DNA from: Halorubrum sp. CSM-61
GTDB lineage: Archaea; Halobacteriota; Halobacteria; Halobacteriales; Haloferacaceae
Reading direction: 5' to 3'
Length of the DNA: 64,000 nt
NCBI RefSeq assembly: GCF_003781945.1
Contig: NZ_RJJW01000006.1
Span: forward strand, 62,001-126,000
Under the pieces are notes generated by a model that was not told where the DNA came from, made no database searches, and was given only the letters and a program-made list of their open reading frames with translations. Shown one piece after another: positions 8,496-18,599 of the stretch (within the stretch, counting starts at the first letter, position 1; every line of letters starts with the position of its first letter). A program made the position numbers and the translations under genes.

Positions 8496-10316
8496 GTGGC
8501 AGACGCCAGCCGCGGCGCCGACGGCGACCGCTACACGCTTCGCGACCGCCTCGCGGGACGCCTCCGCGGGCGCCTCCTGACCGCGCTCGCGGTCGTCACG
8601 AGCGCCGTGCTCGTCGCCGCGTTCTACTACCCGGTCGGGACGGTCCTGATCGAGGCGGTCGTCGTCGACGGTGCCCCCACCCTCGGCGTGTTCGCGGAGC
8701 TGCTCCGCGACCCGTTCTACTTCGGGGAGTTCGCCCGTTTGTTCGCGGGCGAGTCGCCGCTCGCGGTCGCGCGCGCCCTGCTCTCGCCGGACCGCAGGCT
8801 CGGGATCGTCGGCTTCACCGCGTACCAGGCCGCGCTGTCGACGGTCGCCAGCGTCGCCCTGGGGCTCCCGGCCGCCTACCTCCTCGCGCGCTTCGAGTTC
8901 CCCGGCCGGCGGACCCTGCGGTCGCTGACGATCGTCCCGTTCGTCCTCCCCTCGATCATGGTCGCCGTCGGCTTCGTCGCCACGTTCGGCACCGGCGGGA
9001 CCCTCAACGGGGTCCTCGGCGCGCTCGGGCTCCCGCCGGTCGACCTCATGTTCACGCTGGAGGCGATCGTGATCGCCCACGCCTTCTACAACGCGCCGCT
9101 CGTCGCCCGGGTGACGACCGCGGCGTGGGAGTCGGTCGACGCGAGCGCGGTCGAGACCGCCCGGAGCCTCGGCGCGGGGCCGGTCCGGGCGTTCTTCGAC
9201 GTGGTCGCGCCGCAGGTGTACCCCGCCGTGCTGACGGGCGCGGCGCTCACCTTCGTGTTCACGTTCGGCACCTTCCCCATCGTGCTCGCGCTCGGCGGGT
9301 TCGAGCTGGCGACGGTCGAGGTGTTCGTCTACCGGCTCGTCCGCGACCTGAACTACGCCGAGGCGGCCGCGCTGGCGATCGTCGAACTCGTCATCTCGCT
9401 CGGCGTCCTGCTCGCGTACCTGCGGTACGAGGCGAAAAATACGGTCAGTTCGCGTGGCGTCCGACCCCTCCCGCGCAAGTCCCTGATCCCTTCAACCCCC
9501 TCCCTCCGAGAGGTGCTCCCCCGGCTCGGGCTCGCCGCCTACGTCGTCGTCGCTGGGCTCGTCTTCGTCGCCCCCATCGCCTCGATGGTGCTCGCGAGCG
9601 TCACGGGCGGGGACGGCGCGCTCACGCTCGACCACTACCGGTTCCTGATCGACCGCCAGCAGACGGGGGCGGCGTTTCAGGTGCGCCCGTGGCCCGCGAT
9701 CCGCAACTCGCTGGCGTTCGCGAGCGCCGCGACCCTGCTCGCGCTCCCGATGGGCGTCGTCGTCGCCGTGTTGACGACGCGGCGGTTCCGCGGGCGGAAG
9801 CTGGTCGACGCGGCCGCGATGGCGCCGCTCGCGGTCTCCGGGATCATCGTCGGGCTCGGCCTGTTGCGGGGGCTCGTCTTCGGCGTGGAGATCGCGGGCT
9901 GGCGGTTCGCGGCGACCGGCGCGGTCGCCATCGTCGTCGCGCACGCGGTCGCGGGCTACCCGTTCGTCGTCCGGACGGTCGCGCCCGGGCTGGAGGGGCT
10001 CGACCGCTCGCTGATCGAGTCGGCGCGGGCGCTCGGCGCGTCGCGAGCGCGGGTGATCCGCGACGTGGAGCTGCCGCTCGTGTGGCCCGGCGTCGTCGCG
10101 GGCGCGGCGTTCGCGTTCGCCATCTCGATCGGCGAGTTCACCGCGACGGTGGTGCTCGCGACCGGCGCCGACGCGTACACGATGCCGGTCGCCATCGAAC
10201 GGTTCATCGGGCGTCGGCTCGGACCGGCGACCGCAATGGGCGTCGTCCTCCTCGTGGTTACCGGGTGCAGCTTCGTCGTCATCGAGCGGCTCGGGGGTGA
10301 GACGCGTGGGCTCTGA
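8496..10316 (+). CDS. ABC transporter permease, two fused permease domains
   Basis: Inner-membrane channel of the importer. The 606 residues contain two BPD-type permease halves, each with its own coupling-loop EAA motif: about residues 215-240 (ETARSLGAGPVRAFFDVVAP) and 505-535 (ESARALGASRARVIRDVELP). There are about 12 hydrophobic segments. This tandem layout is that of ThiP/FbpB-like permeases, which pair with a single ATPase. The GTG at 8496 lies 8 bases beyond the stop of the binding protein; an in-frame GTG at 8445 would overlap it by 44 bases. The 3' end overlaps the ATPase gene by 20 bases. Confidence 0.86.
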   Translation: MADASRGADGDRYTLRDRLAGRLRGRLLTALAVVTSAVLVAAFYYPVGTVLIEAVVVDGAPTLGVFAELLRDPFYFGEFARLFAGESPLAVARALLSPDRRLGIVGFTAYQAALSTVASVALGLPAAYLLARFEFPGRRTLRSLTIVPFVLPSIMVAVGFVATFGTGGTLNGVLGALGLPPVDLMFTLEAIVIAHAFYNAPLVARVTTAAWESVDASAVETARSLGAGPVRAFFDVVAPQVYPAVLTGAALTFVFTFGTFPIVLALGGFELATVEVFVYRLVRDLNYAEAAALAIVELVISLGVLLAYLRYEAKNTVSSRGVRPLPRKSLIPSTPSLREVLPRLGLAAYVVVAGLVFVAPIASMVLASVTGGDGALTLDHYRFLIDRQQTGAAFQVRPWPAIRNSLAFASAATLLALPMGVVVAVLTTRRFRGRKLVDAAAMAPLAVSGIIVGLGLLRGLVFGVEIAGWRFAATGAVAIVVAHAVAGYPFVVRTVAPGLEGLDRSLIESARALGASRARVIRDVELPLVWPGVVAGAAFAFAISIGEFTATVVLATGADAYTMPVAIERFIGRRLGPATAMGVVLLVVTGCSFVVIERLGGETRGL

Positions 10317-11430
10317 GGGAGCCCCTTCGTCCGGCGGTGCCGATTCCGACGCCCCGCCCGCCGTCGAACTCGACGGCGTCACCAAGCGCTACGGCGACAC
10401 CGCCGCCGTCGACGACGTGAGCCTCGGCGTGCGCGAGGGGGAGTTCTTCACGCTCGTCGGGCCCTCCGGCTGCGGGAAGACCACCACGCTCCGGCTGATC
10501 GCGGGGTTCGAGGAGCCGACCGCGGGGACGATCCGCTTCTCGGGCGAGTCGGTCGCCGGAGTCCCCCCGGAGGACCGCGACGTGGGCGTCGTCTTCCAGA
10601 ACTACGCGCTGTTCCCGCACATGACCGTCGGCGAGAACGTCGGGTACGGGCTCAACTTCGCGGACCCGCCGGCGGGCATGAGCCGCGACGAGCGCGTCGC
10701 CGAGCTGCTCGAACTCGTGGACCTCCCGGACGCCGCCGACCGCGACCCCGAGAGCCTCTCGGGCGGGCAGCGGCAGCGCGTCGCGATGGCCCGCGCGCTC
10801 GCGCCGGGTCCCGACCTCCTCCTGCTTGACGAGCCGATGAGCGCGCTCGACGCGCAGCTCCGAGAGCGCCTCCGGGTGCAAGTCCGGAAGATTCAGTCGG
10901 AGCTGGGAATCACCACCGTCTACGTCACCCACGACCAGGAGGAGGCGCTGGCGATCTCCGACCGCGTCGCGGTGATGCGCGACGGGCGGCCGGAGCAGAT
11001 CGCGCCCCCGCGGACGGTGTACCGGAAGCCGTCGAGCCGGTTCGTCGCCGAGTTCGTCGGCGACAACAACGTGTTCGCTGGGCGGGTGGTCGACGTGGAG
11101 GAAGGCGCGGTCGAGGGCGACGACGTCCCTCGAATCGCTGCCGTCGACGTCGGCGGCGAGATTCTACGTGTGGACATTGACGACGTCGACATCGAGCCCG
11201 GCGATCGCCGCACTTTCTGCGTCCGTCCCGAATACCTCCGGATCGGCGACGGGGAAAGTCGGCTTCGGGCGACCGTCGAGAGCGCGGAGTTCCTCGGCGA
11301 GACGACCCGGGTGACGCTCGACTGGGGCGGGCGCGACCTCGTGGTCCGGACGCGCGACCCGCTCTCCGGCGAGGTCGTCGTCGGTTTCGACACCGAAGAC
11401 GCGCACGTGATCGACAGCGACGGAGCGTGA
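10297..11430 (+). CDS. ABC transporter ATP-binding protein
   Basis: Energises the importer at the cytoplasmic face. In 377 residues the nucleotide-binding domain shows Walker [10 protein letters not shown]-loop [13 protein letters not shown], signature LSGGQRQR, Walker [13 protein letters not shown] and switch His in [11 protein letters not shown]-terminal OB-type extension (about 250-377, with [12 protein letters not shown]) is like the TOBE domain of Pot/Fbp/Thi-type ATPases. The GTG start at 10297 overlaps the permease gene; a second GTG at 10306 is possible. It is last in the operon, and element B lies 26 bases beyond the stop in the opposite orientation. Confidence 0.9.
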   Translation: MRRVGSEGAPSSGGADSDAPPAVELDGVTKRYGDTAAVDDVSLGVREGEFFTLVGPSGCGKTTTLRLIAGFEEPTAGTIRFSGESVAGVPPEDRDVGVVFQNYALFPHMTVGENVGYGLNFADPPAGMSRDERVAELLELVDLPDAADRDPESLSGGQRQRVAMARALAPGPDLLLLDEPMSALDAQLRERLRVQVRKIQSELGITTVYVTHDQEEALAISDRVAVMRDGRPEQIAPPRTVYRKPSSRFVAEFVGDNNVFAGRVVDVEEGAVEGDDVPRIAAVDVGGEILRVDIDDVDIEPGDRRTFCVRPEYLRIGDGESRLRATVESAEFLGETTRVTLDWGGRDLVVRTRDPLSGEVVVGFDTEDAHVIDSDGA

Positions 11431-11455
11431 CGGACGGCTACTTATCAGGGGATAT

Positions 11456-11766
11456 GCGGTGGCGCGCGCCTCCGAGCGCCCCAAGGGCGCGAGGAGCGCG
11501 TGCGAGGGACGCGGTGAGCGCTCGGAGAGCGCGAACCGCGAGGCTGGGGAGGCGTGAGGCTACGGTCGCTGTGGGGCGGGACTCAAAGGGGCAGCCGCGA
11601 GGGCGAAGCCCGCCGACGTAAGCACTGGAAGGAGCGAGCAAAGCGAGCGACTGGAGCGCGCAACGAGGTGCGCGAGCCCTCGCGACTGGGGCTTTGCAGG
11701 TCTTCGTAGTTGGATCGACGACAACCGCGTATCACCGAGCGGCTGGGGCTTCGGCGGAGTTCACCG
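11456..11766 (-). ncRNA. structured RNA element, copy B
   Basis: Same family as copy A. On the minus strand TTATAA (11787-11792) lies 26 bases before GGTGAACTCC at 11766. A second, decayed leader starts near 11708 and its TATA is poorly preserved. Hairpin one pairs CAGTCGCGAGGGC with GCCCTCGCGGCTG, including one G-U pair. Hairpin two is CGCGGT/ACCGCG with an inner GCGCTC/GAGCGC, bracketed by the invariant CCCCAGCCTCG and TCCCTCGC. The 3' end GCCACCGC is at 11456. No terminal inverted repeats were found. It lies between the convergent ABC ATPase gene and the small zinc protein gene. Confidence 0.58.
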
Positions 11767-11826
11767 TCGATCCGTAGTCAACCGTTTATAAACGATCGAC
11801 CGCCGAAACCCCCTCACTCGAGCCGT

Positions 11827-12084
11827 CTACTTCCAGTGCCAGAAGTGGTTCCCGTCCTCCTCGACGGGGTCGGTCCGCTCCCGGAGGGCGGCGACGTCGT
11901 CGGCGGTCGGCTCGTGATCGTCGGGGAGCGACTCCATGCACTCGAAACAGAGGAAGAACTCTGAGCCGTCGGTGAGCTCCAGCGTCAGTCCCTGCGTCGA
12001 CTCGAACGCGAAGTTCCACAGGTCGCCGATCCCGCCGGCGATCCTGACGGACCGCTCGCAGACGTCACAGGACTCCGAGGCCAT
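11827..12084 (-). CDS. small zinc-binding haloarchaeal protein
   Basis: An 85-residue protein with two Cys pairs, CDVCERSVRIAGGIGDLW near the N-terminus and CFECMES in the middle, which probably bind one zinc ion. Between them lies GLTLELTDGSEFFL, a short beta-rich stretch. It belongs to a group of small conserved haloarchaeal proteins without known function that I recognise only by pattern. The start MASESCDVC has a TATA-like GCGCATTAGCG about 27 bases upstream. The gene sits between RNA elements B and C, which point away from each other around it. Confidence 0.72.
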   Translation of the reverse strand: MASESCDVCERSVRIAGGIGDLWNFAFESTQGLTLELTDGSEFFLCFECMESLPDDHEPTADDVAALRERTDPVEEDGNHFWHWK

Positions 12085-12169
12085 ACGTCGCGGTTGCGGC
12101 TCCGCGCGCTAATGCGTGTCGCCGTGGAGACGGCGGTGTTTACTCATAAATGATCGCTGGTGGTTCGGC

Positions 12170-12574
12170 GGTGAACACCGCCAAAGTCCCAGCCGCTCGG
12201 CGATACGCCATCGAACAATTCGCGGTGAACACCGCCAAAGCCCCAGCCGCGAGGCGGGCGCACGCTCGCTGCGCGCCTCACTCGGTCGCTAGCTCCCTCG
12301 TTGCGGTGCTTACATCGCCTGCGCCCGCCTCGCGGCTGCCCCTTTGAATCCCACCCCGCACAGCACCACCGGAAGACGGTCCTGCTCGCTCACTCCGTTC
12401 GCTGCGCGGGCTGCGACTTCCGTGCTCCCGCTCGCTCCCATCGGTCGCTCACGGGACCGCAGCCTCACGCCTCCCCAGCCTCGTCGGTCGCCCGTCGCTT
12501 CGCTCCGGACGACCGACTCCCTCGCGCGGTGCCGCTCGCGGCCCTCCGGGCCGCTCACGGGCACGCGCCACCGC
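12170..12574 (+). ncRNA. structured RNA element, copy C
   Basis: Same family, read on the plus strand. GGTGAACACC occurs at 12170 and 12224; the first has TCATAA 26 bases upstream, the second only a decayed box. Hairpin one is a perfect 19-bp stem (CAGCCGCGAGGCGGGCGCA with its complement) and is followed by CCCCTTTGAATCCC. An extra insert near 12375-12450 makes this the longest copy. Hairpin two is GTCGGTCG/CGACCGAC, flanked by CCCCAGCCTCG and TCCCTCGC. The 3' end GCCACCGC is at 12574. It faces the 3' end of the APC permease gene and is divergent from the zinc protein. Confidence 0.58.
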
Positions 12575-12662
12575 ACATCTCTCTAGAAACAGACCCACCG
12601 TCTGCACGTTCACCCATAAATCGCTCCCGCCGATCGAATCCGAACGTCTCCCCACCGACCGA

Positions 12663-15032
12663 TTACTTCTCCGCGTCGCCGTCGCCGTCGTCGTCGATCT
12701 CCGGCGTCGACGGCTCCGGCTCGACGCCGGTCTCGGCGGGCGTCTCGTCCGTCTCGACGATGTCGTTCGCTCGCGCCCCGCTGCCGAACAGCCGGGCTCG
12801 GATCCCGCGGTCGCTGCGCTTCTCCGCGAGCAGCACGGAGCACTCCACGTCGTTCAAGACGTCCAACACGAGCGATCCGCGGACGATCCGCGAGAGCAGC
12901 CCCTTCTCCGTGGCGCCGACGATGAGCATCGTGGCGTCGCGCGCGGCGCGCTCGATGGACGCCTCGACGTCGCCGCTCTCGACGCGCAGCGTCGCGTCGG
13001 AGAGGTCGTGCTGGTCGGCCCACCCGGAGAGGAACGCGCGTCCCTCGGCCTCGTCGTCGGCGACGTGCAGCAGCGTGACCTCGCTGTCGAACTCGGCCCG
13101 GAGCATCTTCGCGACAGCCCCGGACAGGTCCGAGGCCGGACCGCCGGCGGTCGGCACTAAGATCCGAGAGGCGTCGAACCCGCGGTCGCGGAACACGAGG
13201 AAGTCGGAGGGGAGCGAGTACGCCAGCTCGTCGACGGCGGACTCGGCTCGCCCCGGCGCCCCGTGGGAGTCCTCGCCCCAGCCCATCACCGTGAGGTCGG
13301 CGCCGTAGGTTCGCGCGGCGTCGAACACCTCCTCGAACACGCGGTGCGATAAGACGACGTGGGTCTCGACGTCGACGTCGAACGTCTCGGCGTCGTCGCG
13401 GGCCTTGTCGAGCAGGTCGTGTGCCGCCTGGTGAGCGCCGCGGTCGCGCGCGGCCTCCAGCGAGGTCTGGTCGGGCACGTTCGCGATGTTGACCGCGACG
13501 ACCGTCCCGTTCCGCTGCTTGGCGATGGCCGACGCGAGCGTGATCAGGTGCTCCTCGGTCTTGGGGTTCGCGAGCGGCACCATCACCCGGTAGTCGCCGC
13601 CGCTCGGCTGGACCGAGGTGGCCGCCGACACCGCGGGCTTGGGGAGCTCGTCGGAGCGGTCGAGGATCCACGTCCCCAACACGCCCCGCGCCTCCACCTT
13701 CCCGCGGGCGTACAGCAGGTACCAGAGCACGGCGAAGGCGACGAGTCCGGCCGACAGCGCGATGATCCGCGGCTCGATGTAGGCGATCAGCGCGAACGAC
13801 GATATCGTCCCGATTATCGGCACGATCGGGTAGAAGGGGACCTCGAAGTCGGGGTCGTACCCCTCGACCTCCGACTCGCGCATCACGATCAGCGCGAGGT
13901 TGAGCAGCCCGTAGACGATGAGGTGGAGCACGGAGCCCATCGTCGACAGCGACTCGACGCCGCCGGCGACGAGGAACACGAGGATGAGCGCGCCGGTGAG
14001 CGCGATCGACTTGTACGGCGTGCCGAACCGGTCGTGAATCTCGTTGAGCTTCGGGGTGACGATCTTCTCGCGGCCCATCGCGAAGTTGATCCGCGACGAC
14101 GACAGGATCGACGCGTTCGCCGACGAGGCGGTCGCGAGCAGCCCGCCGATCAGAAGCATGCCGGCGCCGACGGCGCCCAGCGAGAAGCCGAACACCTCGT
14201 AGTTGCCGAACAGCAGGCGTGCGGCGTCGACCACCGCGGTCTCGTTGTTCGCGACGAGGTCGTTCGGGACCGCCGCGAGCAACACCAGCAGGAACAGCGC
14301 GTACACGACCGTGACGATCACGACCGAGCCGAGCACCGCGAGCGGGAGGTTCCGCCCCGGGTTCTTGATCTCCTCCGCGACAGAGGTGATCTGGACGAAC
14401 CCGAGATACGAGACGAAGATGATCCCCGTCACCGGGAGCACCTCGCTCGTCGTTCCCGGCGGCGCGAGCGGTCGCAGCGAGTCCATGTCCGCGTTCAGCA
14501 GGCCGACGACGGTGAAGACGGCGAGGATCCCCAGAAGCGACATGACGATGACGATCTGGAGCCCGCCGGTCTCCTTCGCGCCGAAGTAGTTGACCGCGAT
14601 GAACAGCAGCGCGCCGACGAGCCCGATCACCTGCGCCGCCTCCAGCGTCACCACCCCGAGCCCGACCGGTTCGAGCCCGACGAGCGCGTTGACGTACTCG
14701 CCGAAGCCGTACATGTAGAACGCGGAGGCGAACGCGAGCCCGAGCCAGTTCGCCCACCCCGCGATCGAGCCGAACATGGGTCCGAGCGCGCGGTTGACGT
14801 AGAAATACGCCCCGCCCGACTTCGGCATCGCGGTCCCGAGTTCGGAGGCCGACAGCGCGGTGAACAGCGCGATCACGCCGCCGAGGACGAACGTGAGCGC
14901 CGCGAGCGGTCCGGCGCGGGCGACCGCGGTGCCGGGCAGGACGAAGATCCCGGCGCCGATCATCGTCCCGATCCCGATCGTGAGCGCCGCGAGCGGCCCG
15001 AGGTCCTTCGCGAGCTCCTCGTCCCCGCTCAC
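12663..15032 (-). CDS. APC-family amino acid permease fused to UspA domains
   Basis: Membrane transporter with a cytoplasmic sensing tail. The first 430 or so of 789 residues form an APC permease of about 12 helices ([15 protein letters not shown] near the N-terminus, [35 protein letters not shown]). The rest holds two universal-stress-protein domains ([19 protein letters not shown] near 495; [17 protein letters not shown] near 640; [15 protein letters not shown] near 735). Such fusions are common in haloarchaea. The start is the GTG at 15032 ([12 protein letters not shown]); the frame stays open upstream but that stretch has no conserved sequence. The substrate is probably a cationic or neutral amino acid. 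Confidence 0.88.
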   Translation of the reverse strand: MSGDEELAKDLGPLAALTIGIGTMIGAGIFVLPGTAVARAGPLAALTFVLGGVIALFTALSASELGTAMPKSGGAYFYVNRALGPMFGSIAGWANWLGLAFASAFYMYGFGEYVNALVGLEPVGLGVVTLEAAQVIGLVGALLFIAVNYFGAKETGGLQIVIVMSLLGILAVFTVVGLLNADMDSLRPLAPPGTTSEVLPVTGIIFVSYLGFVQITSVAEEIKNPGRNLPLAVLGSVVIVTVVYALFLLVLLAAVPNDLVANNETAVVDAARLLFGNYEVFGFSLGAVGAGMLLIGGLLATASSANASILSSSRINFAMGREKIVTPKLNEIHDRFGTPYKSIALTGALILVFLVAGGVESLSTMGSVLHLIVYGLLNLALIVMRESEVEGYDPDFEVPFYPIVPIIGTISSFALIAYIEPRIIALSAGLVAFAVLWYLLYARGKVEARGVLGTWILDRSDELPKPAVSAATSVQPSGGDYRVMVPLANPKTEEHLITLASAIAKQRNGTVVAVNIANVPDQTSLEAARDRGAHQAAHDLLDKARDDAETFDVDVETHVVLSHRVFEEVFDAARTYGADLTVMGWGEDSHGAPGRAESAVDELAYSLPSDFLVFRDRGFDASRILVPTAGGPASDLSGAVAKMLRAEFDSEVTLLHVADDEAEGRAFLSGWADQHDLSDATLRVESGDVEASIERAARDATMLIVGATEKGLLSRIVRGSLVLDVLNDVECSVLLAEKRSDRGIRARLFGSGARANDIVETDETPAETGVEPEPSTPEIDDDGDGDAEK

Positions 15033-15239
15033 GGCGGACCACCTCGGACGGTTGTTACTCTCCGGACGTGTGTCATACCGCTTCTCTCTCCCCCGTTCGT
15101 ATAAACCCGGCCGATCCGGGCAACGGTACCGTCTCCGGAAGCCACGACCCGTCCGCGCGGCCGCGACGACCGGGACTTTCGAGCGTATCACAAGGAACAT
15201 ACCCCAGCGCGACGCGGTACGATCCATCAGGTGGATCCC

Positions 15240-16352
15240 GTGACGAAGAAACGCGAATACCGCGACGACTACGACGACAAGACGCTGTACATCCCCGGCC
15301 CGACGGAGGTCCGCGACGACGTGATCGAGGCGATGGCGGAGCCGATGTTCGGCCACCGGATGGACCGGATGACCGACCTGTACACCACCATCGTCGAGGA
15401 CACGAAGACGTTCCTCGGCACCGACAACGAGGTCGTGGTCCTCACCGCCTCCGGCACCGAGTTCTGGGAGGCGTCGACGCTCAACCTCGTCGACGAGAAC
15501 ATCTTGGTGCCGACCTGCGGGAGCTTCAGCGAGCGCCACGCCAACGTCGCCGAGCGCCTCGGGAAAGACGTCGACCGGCTGGAGTACGAGTGGGGCGAGG
15601 CCGTCAAGCCCGAGGACGTCCGCGAGCACCTCGAATCGACGGACAAACAGTACGACGTGGTCGCGACCGTGATGAACGAGTCGTCGACCGGCGTCCGCAA
15701 CCCCATCGAGGAGATCGGCGACGTGATCAGCGAGTACCCGGACACGTACTTCGTCGTCGACGCCGTCTCCGCGCTGGGCGGCGACTACGTCGACATCGAC
15801 GACCACGACATCGACGTGATCTTCGCGTCCACCCAGAAGGCGTTCGCGATGCCGCCGGGACTCGCCGTCTGCGTCGTCAGCGACGACGCCTACGACCGCG
15901 AGGTCGAGAAGGGCGACTCCTCGTGGTACGGCGGCTTCCGCCGCACGATCGACTACTACGACCGGAAGGGCCAGACCCACTCGACGCCCTCGATCCCGGT
16001 CATGTTAGCGTACCGCAAGCAGATGAAACACATGCTCGAAGAGGGCCACCGCGCCCGCGACCAGCGCCACCGGGAGATGATGGAGTACGTCCACGACTGG
16101 GCCGACGAGCACTTCGCGATGTTCCCCGAGGCGGGGTACGAGTCGCAGACGGTCGCCTGCATCGAGAACACGCAGGAGATCGACGTCGCGGCGACCATCG
16201 AGCAAGTGAGCGAGGAGTACGACATGGCCTTCTCGAACGGCTACGGCTCGCAACTCGGCGAGGAGACGTTCCGGATCGGCCACATGGGCGAGCACACGGT
16301 CGAGAGCGTGAAAGCGCTGACCGACGCGATCGAAGACGTCGCGGACCTGTAG
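15240..16352 (+). CDS. class V aminotransferase (alanine-glyoxylate / serine-pyruvate type)
   Basis: PLP-dependent aminotransferase, probably of the serine-pyruvate/alanine-glyoxylate group. The N-terminus [20 protein letters not shown] and the PLP-lysine region [19 protein letters not shown] are diagnostic. The substrate motif [19 protein letters not shown] and C-terminal [10 protein letters not shown] also fit. The length, about 370 residues, is normal. I chose the GTG at 15240 ([11 protein letters not shown]), matching related haloarchaeal starts; another GTG lies three codons upstream. It is divergent from the APC permease. The exact substrate cannot be read from the sequence. Confidence 0.88.
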   Translation: MTKKREYRDDYDDKTLYIPGPTEVRDDVIEAMAEPMFGHRMDRMTDLYTTIVEDTKTFLGTDNEVVVLTASGTEFWEASTLNLVDENILVPTCGSFSERHANVAERLGKDVDRLEYEWGEAVKPEDVREHLESTDKQYDVVATVMNESSTGVRNPIEEIGDVISEYPDTYFVVDAVSALGGDYVDIDDHDIDVIFASTQKAFAMPPGLAVCVVSDDAYDREVEKGDSSWYGGFRRTIDYYDRKGQTHSTPSIPVMLAYRKQMKHMLEEGHRARDQRHREMMEYVHDWADEHFAMFPEAGYESQTVACIENTQEIDVAATIEQVSEEYDMAFSNGYGSQLGEETFRIGHMGEHTVESVKALTDAIEDVADL

Positions 16353-16379
16353 CGCGGACAGTCCGTCGGTATTCCCTTC

Positions 16380-16691
16380 TCACCCGTCCCGTCGCGGCTC
16401 GACCAGCTCGATCCGATAGCGCCGTCCGCCGGATCGCGTCTCCTCGACACCGACGACGACGAACGACTCCTCGCCCACGTCGATCATGTCCCCCGGCGAC
16501 AGGGGGCCGTCGTCGCCGGACTCGCCGCGCCGCCGTCGGTTCTCTCGCGCCCGACGGTCGGTGTCGCCGACGACCTCGGGACCGACGCTGACCGTCCCCC
16601 GTTCGGCCGCGATCACGCGGTTCCAGAACGCGTCCGAGGGCGGCCGCGGCCCCACGCGCTCGGCCAACTCGGCTCTCGTCAGTCGCTTCAT
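16380..16691 (-). CDS. hypothetical protein, 103 aa
   Basis: Function unknown. The protein starts MKRLTRAELAERVGP, has an Arg-rich charged middle (TDRRARENRRRRGESG), then a probable small beta domain SPGDMIDVGEESFVVVGVEE. The C-terminal half could be a short SH3- or KOW-like barrel, but this is a guess. It is last in a cluster with DUF424 and the TPR protein, spaced 9 bases from the DUF424 stop, so co-transcription is likely. Codon use is like the neighbours. Confidence 0.6.
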   Translation of the reverse strand: MKRLTRAELAERVGPRPPSDAFWNRVIAAERGTVSVGPEVVGDTDRRARENRRRRGESGDDGPLSPGDMIDVGEESFVVVGVEETRSGGRRYRIELVEPRRDG

Positions 16692-16700
16692 GCCCGCACG

Positions 16701-17000
16701 TCAGAGCCAGAGCAGTTGTGCGTGTCGGGTCTCCTCGAACTCCAGGACGGTCTCCTCGTCGACGAGCCCGGCCTCGACGGCGACGCCGACGGCCTCGGTG
16801 CCGACGATGTTCGCGACCTGCGCGCGTTGGAGGCCAGCGACGACCTCCTCGGCGGTCGCCTCGACCGCGTCGTCGCCGCCGTAGAACTCCTCGCTGACGG
16901 TGATCGTCGCGCGTCCGTTGTCGTACGTCTCGCCGAGGCAGTCGGCGTCGCAGACGGAGACGAGCCGCCCCTCGGCGGTCTCGCGCTCGCGGAGGAGCAT
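16701..17000 (-). CDS. DUF424 family protein
   Basis: Small archaeal protein of 99 residues matching DUF424: it begins MLLRERETAEGRLVSVCDAD, then GETYDNGRATITVSEEFYGG and the conserved helix AQVANIVGTEAVGVAVEAG. The family is near-universal in archaea and has been linked by context to translation, but its molecular role is not established as far as I know. The start overlaps nothing and lies immediately after the TPR gene stop (17001), so the two are surely co-transcribed. Confidence 0.8.
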   Translation of the reverse strand: MLLRERETAEGRLVSVCDADCLGETYDNGRATITVSEEFYGGDDAVEATAEEVVAGLQRAQVANIVGTEAVGVAVEAGLVDEETVLEFEETRHAQLLWL

Positions 17001-17912
17001 TCAGAAGCCCTCGGGCCCCTCGCCTTGGAGCTCTCGCTCCGGCTCCTCGCCCGCGCTGCCCCGTCCGCCTCGGTCGCCCCGCCCGCCGCGGCCACCCGCA
17101 CCGGGCCGGCCGCCGGCTCCCGGCTGACCGCCCTGTCCGGGTCGCCCGCCGGGACCGGGGGCCTGTCCGGTCTGTTCCTCGACCATCTGCTCTTCGGCCT
17201 CGCGGCGGATCTCCTCGGCGCGGTCGGCGACCTCCTCGGCCTGCTCGTGTTCGCCGGCCTCTTCGAGTGCGCGAGCCTTCTCCTCTAACACGTCCGCGCT
17301 CCGGTAGCCGAGGCGGATCGCGTTGTCGAAGCAGCTGACGGCGTCCTCGGCGAGCCCGCGCTCGACCAGCAGGAACCCGCGGTTGTACCACGCTTCCGCG
17401 AATCGCGGGTCGGTCTCGACGGCGCGCTCGGCGTGCCGGAGCGCCTGCTCGCCGCGGCCCGACTCCCAGAGCGCGTACGCGAGGTTGGTCTCGGCGGTCG
17501 CGGCGTGCTCGGAGTCGTCGTCGATCCGCAGCGCCTCCTCGTAGGCGCCGATCGCCTGATCGAACTCCTCCAGCTGCGCGTGGGCCGCGCCCTTGTTCAC
17601 CCACGCCTCCTGCGCGTCGAGCGAGTCCTCCTCGGCGAAGCTGGCGGCGCGCTCGAACGTCTCGGTCGCCTCCTCGAACTTGTTGATCCCCATGTACGAC
17701 AGCCCCACGTCGATCAGGCGCTCGACGTCGATCGCGTCGCTCTCGACGTTGCGCCTGTCCATGATGTCGGTGAGGACGCGGGAGTCGACGGGGTCGACCG
17801 TGTTCGGGTCGGCGTCGATCTCCTCGGGGTCGAGGGTGAACTCCTCGTAGTCGGCGTCGACGCCCTGCCCGGCGGAGAACTCGTGGCGGTCGTCGTCGCG
17901 TTCGTCGGTCAT
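17001..17912 (-). CDS. TPR-repeat protein with Gly-rich tail
   Basis: A 303-residue cytoplasmic protein with about five tetratricopeptide repeats between residues 65 and 215 (LIDVGLSYMGINKFEEATET, AWVNKGAAHAQLEEFDQAIG, AWYNRGFLLVERGLAEDAVS). A helical Glu-rich segment follows, then a Gly/Pro/Arg low-complexity tail (PGPGGRPGQGGQPGAGGRPG) and the end GEGPEGF. TPRs make protein-protein scaffolds; the partner is unknown. It is first in the operon with DUF424 and a 103-residue protein. The RGG-like tail could bind RNA, which is inference only. Confidence 0.8.
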   Translation of the reverse strand: MTDERDDDRHEFSAGQGVDADYEEFTLDPEEIDADPNTVDPVDSRVLTDIMDRRNVESDAIDVERLIDVGLSYMGINKFEEATETFERAASFAEEDSLDAQEAWVNKGAAHAQLEEFDQAIGAYEEALRIDDDSEHAATAETNLAYALWESGRGEQALRHAERAVETDPRFAEAWYNRGFLLVERGLAEDAVSCFDNAIRLGYRSADVLEEKARALEEAGEHEQAEEVADRAEEIRREAEEQMVEEQTGQAPGPGGRPGQGGQPGAGGRPGAGGRGGRGDRGGRGSAGEEPERELQGEGPEGF

Positions 17913-18053
17913 ATACCCGGTTTAGCGGGTCACGAGGCGTAAGGGTTGCGTCGGAGCGCCGCGAGACCGGCGATCCGGTCCCGCGGAGGCCCCGTTCTCG
18001 CAGCCCGCGGAGGCCCCCGTTTTTGCGGACTGACACGGCGGAACCCCGCGGCT

Positions 18054-18599
18054 TCAGTCGTAGGTCACTGGCTCACCGATCTCCTCTTCCAGCTTCTCTC
18101 CGAACGCCGACCCGTTCTCGACGGACCCCACGACGGAGAACTCGCCGCTCGATTCGAGCACGACGGCCTCCACCTCTTCGAGGGACCCGAAGTCCTTCTT
18201 GCGGACGGCGCTCCGGATCTCGTCTCTCGCCACCCGCTGACGCCGCATCTCTCGGTCGACGAACTCGCCACGGAAGTACAGCAACGCCGGCGGGTTCGTG
18301 ATGATCCGTCCGAAGAAGGGCCACCGGACCTGAATCCACGTGACGGTGTACTGCAGCGTGATGAGGAGCCCGAGGGCGACGACGGCCTCCGCGAGCGCGA
18401 CGCCCTTCGCCGTCAGCGCCCGGCCGAACACGGAGCCGATCGCCACGGTCACGATGAAGTCGAAGGCGTTCATGCTCGACAGCGTTCGGCTCCCCGACAG
18501 ACGGAGGAACAGCACGAGCGTGACGTACATGGAGACGCCGACGACGAGGATCCGGACGAGCGGCTCCCAGCCGGTGAAGTAGAAGGTAACGTCGGTCAT
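18054..18599 (-). CDS. YetF/DUF421-type membrane protein
   Basis: A 181-residue membrane protein with three N-terminal transmembrane helices and a C-terminal soluble domain. The conserved YetF/DUF421 core is visible: RILVVGVSMYVTLVLFLRLSGSRTLS, then FDFIVTVAIGSVFGRALTAK, and in the soluble part NPPALLYFRGEFV and EVEAVVLESSGEFSVV. The start ATG at 18599 overlaps the stop of the ion-channel gene by four bases, so the pair is coupled. DUF421 proteins have no firm function; a link with the channel in cation or stress handling is inferred from the overlap. Confidence 0.83.
   Translation of the reverse strand: MTDVTFYFTGWEPLVRILVVGVSMYVTLVLFLRLSGSRTLSSMNAFDFIVTVAIGSVFGRALTAKGVALAEAVVALGLLITLQYTVTWIQVRWPFFGRIITNPPALLYFRGEFVDREMRRQRVARDEIRSAVRKKDFGSLEEVEAVVLESSGEFSVVGSVENGSAFGEKLEEEIGEPVTYD

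Noticed and set aside
15033-15980. N-terminal extension of the APC permease frame
   Set aside because: The frame stays open for 316 codons upstream but overlaps the aminotransferase on the other strand and carries no conserved sequence; the GTG at 15032 begins the conserved part.
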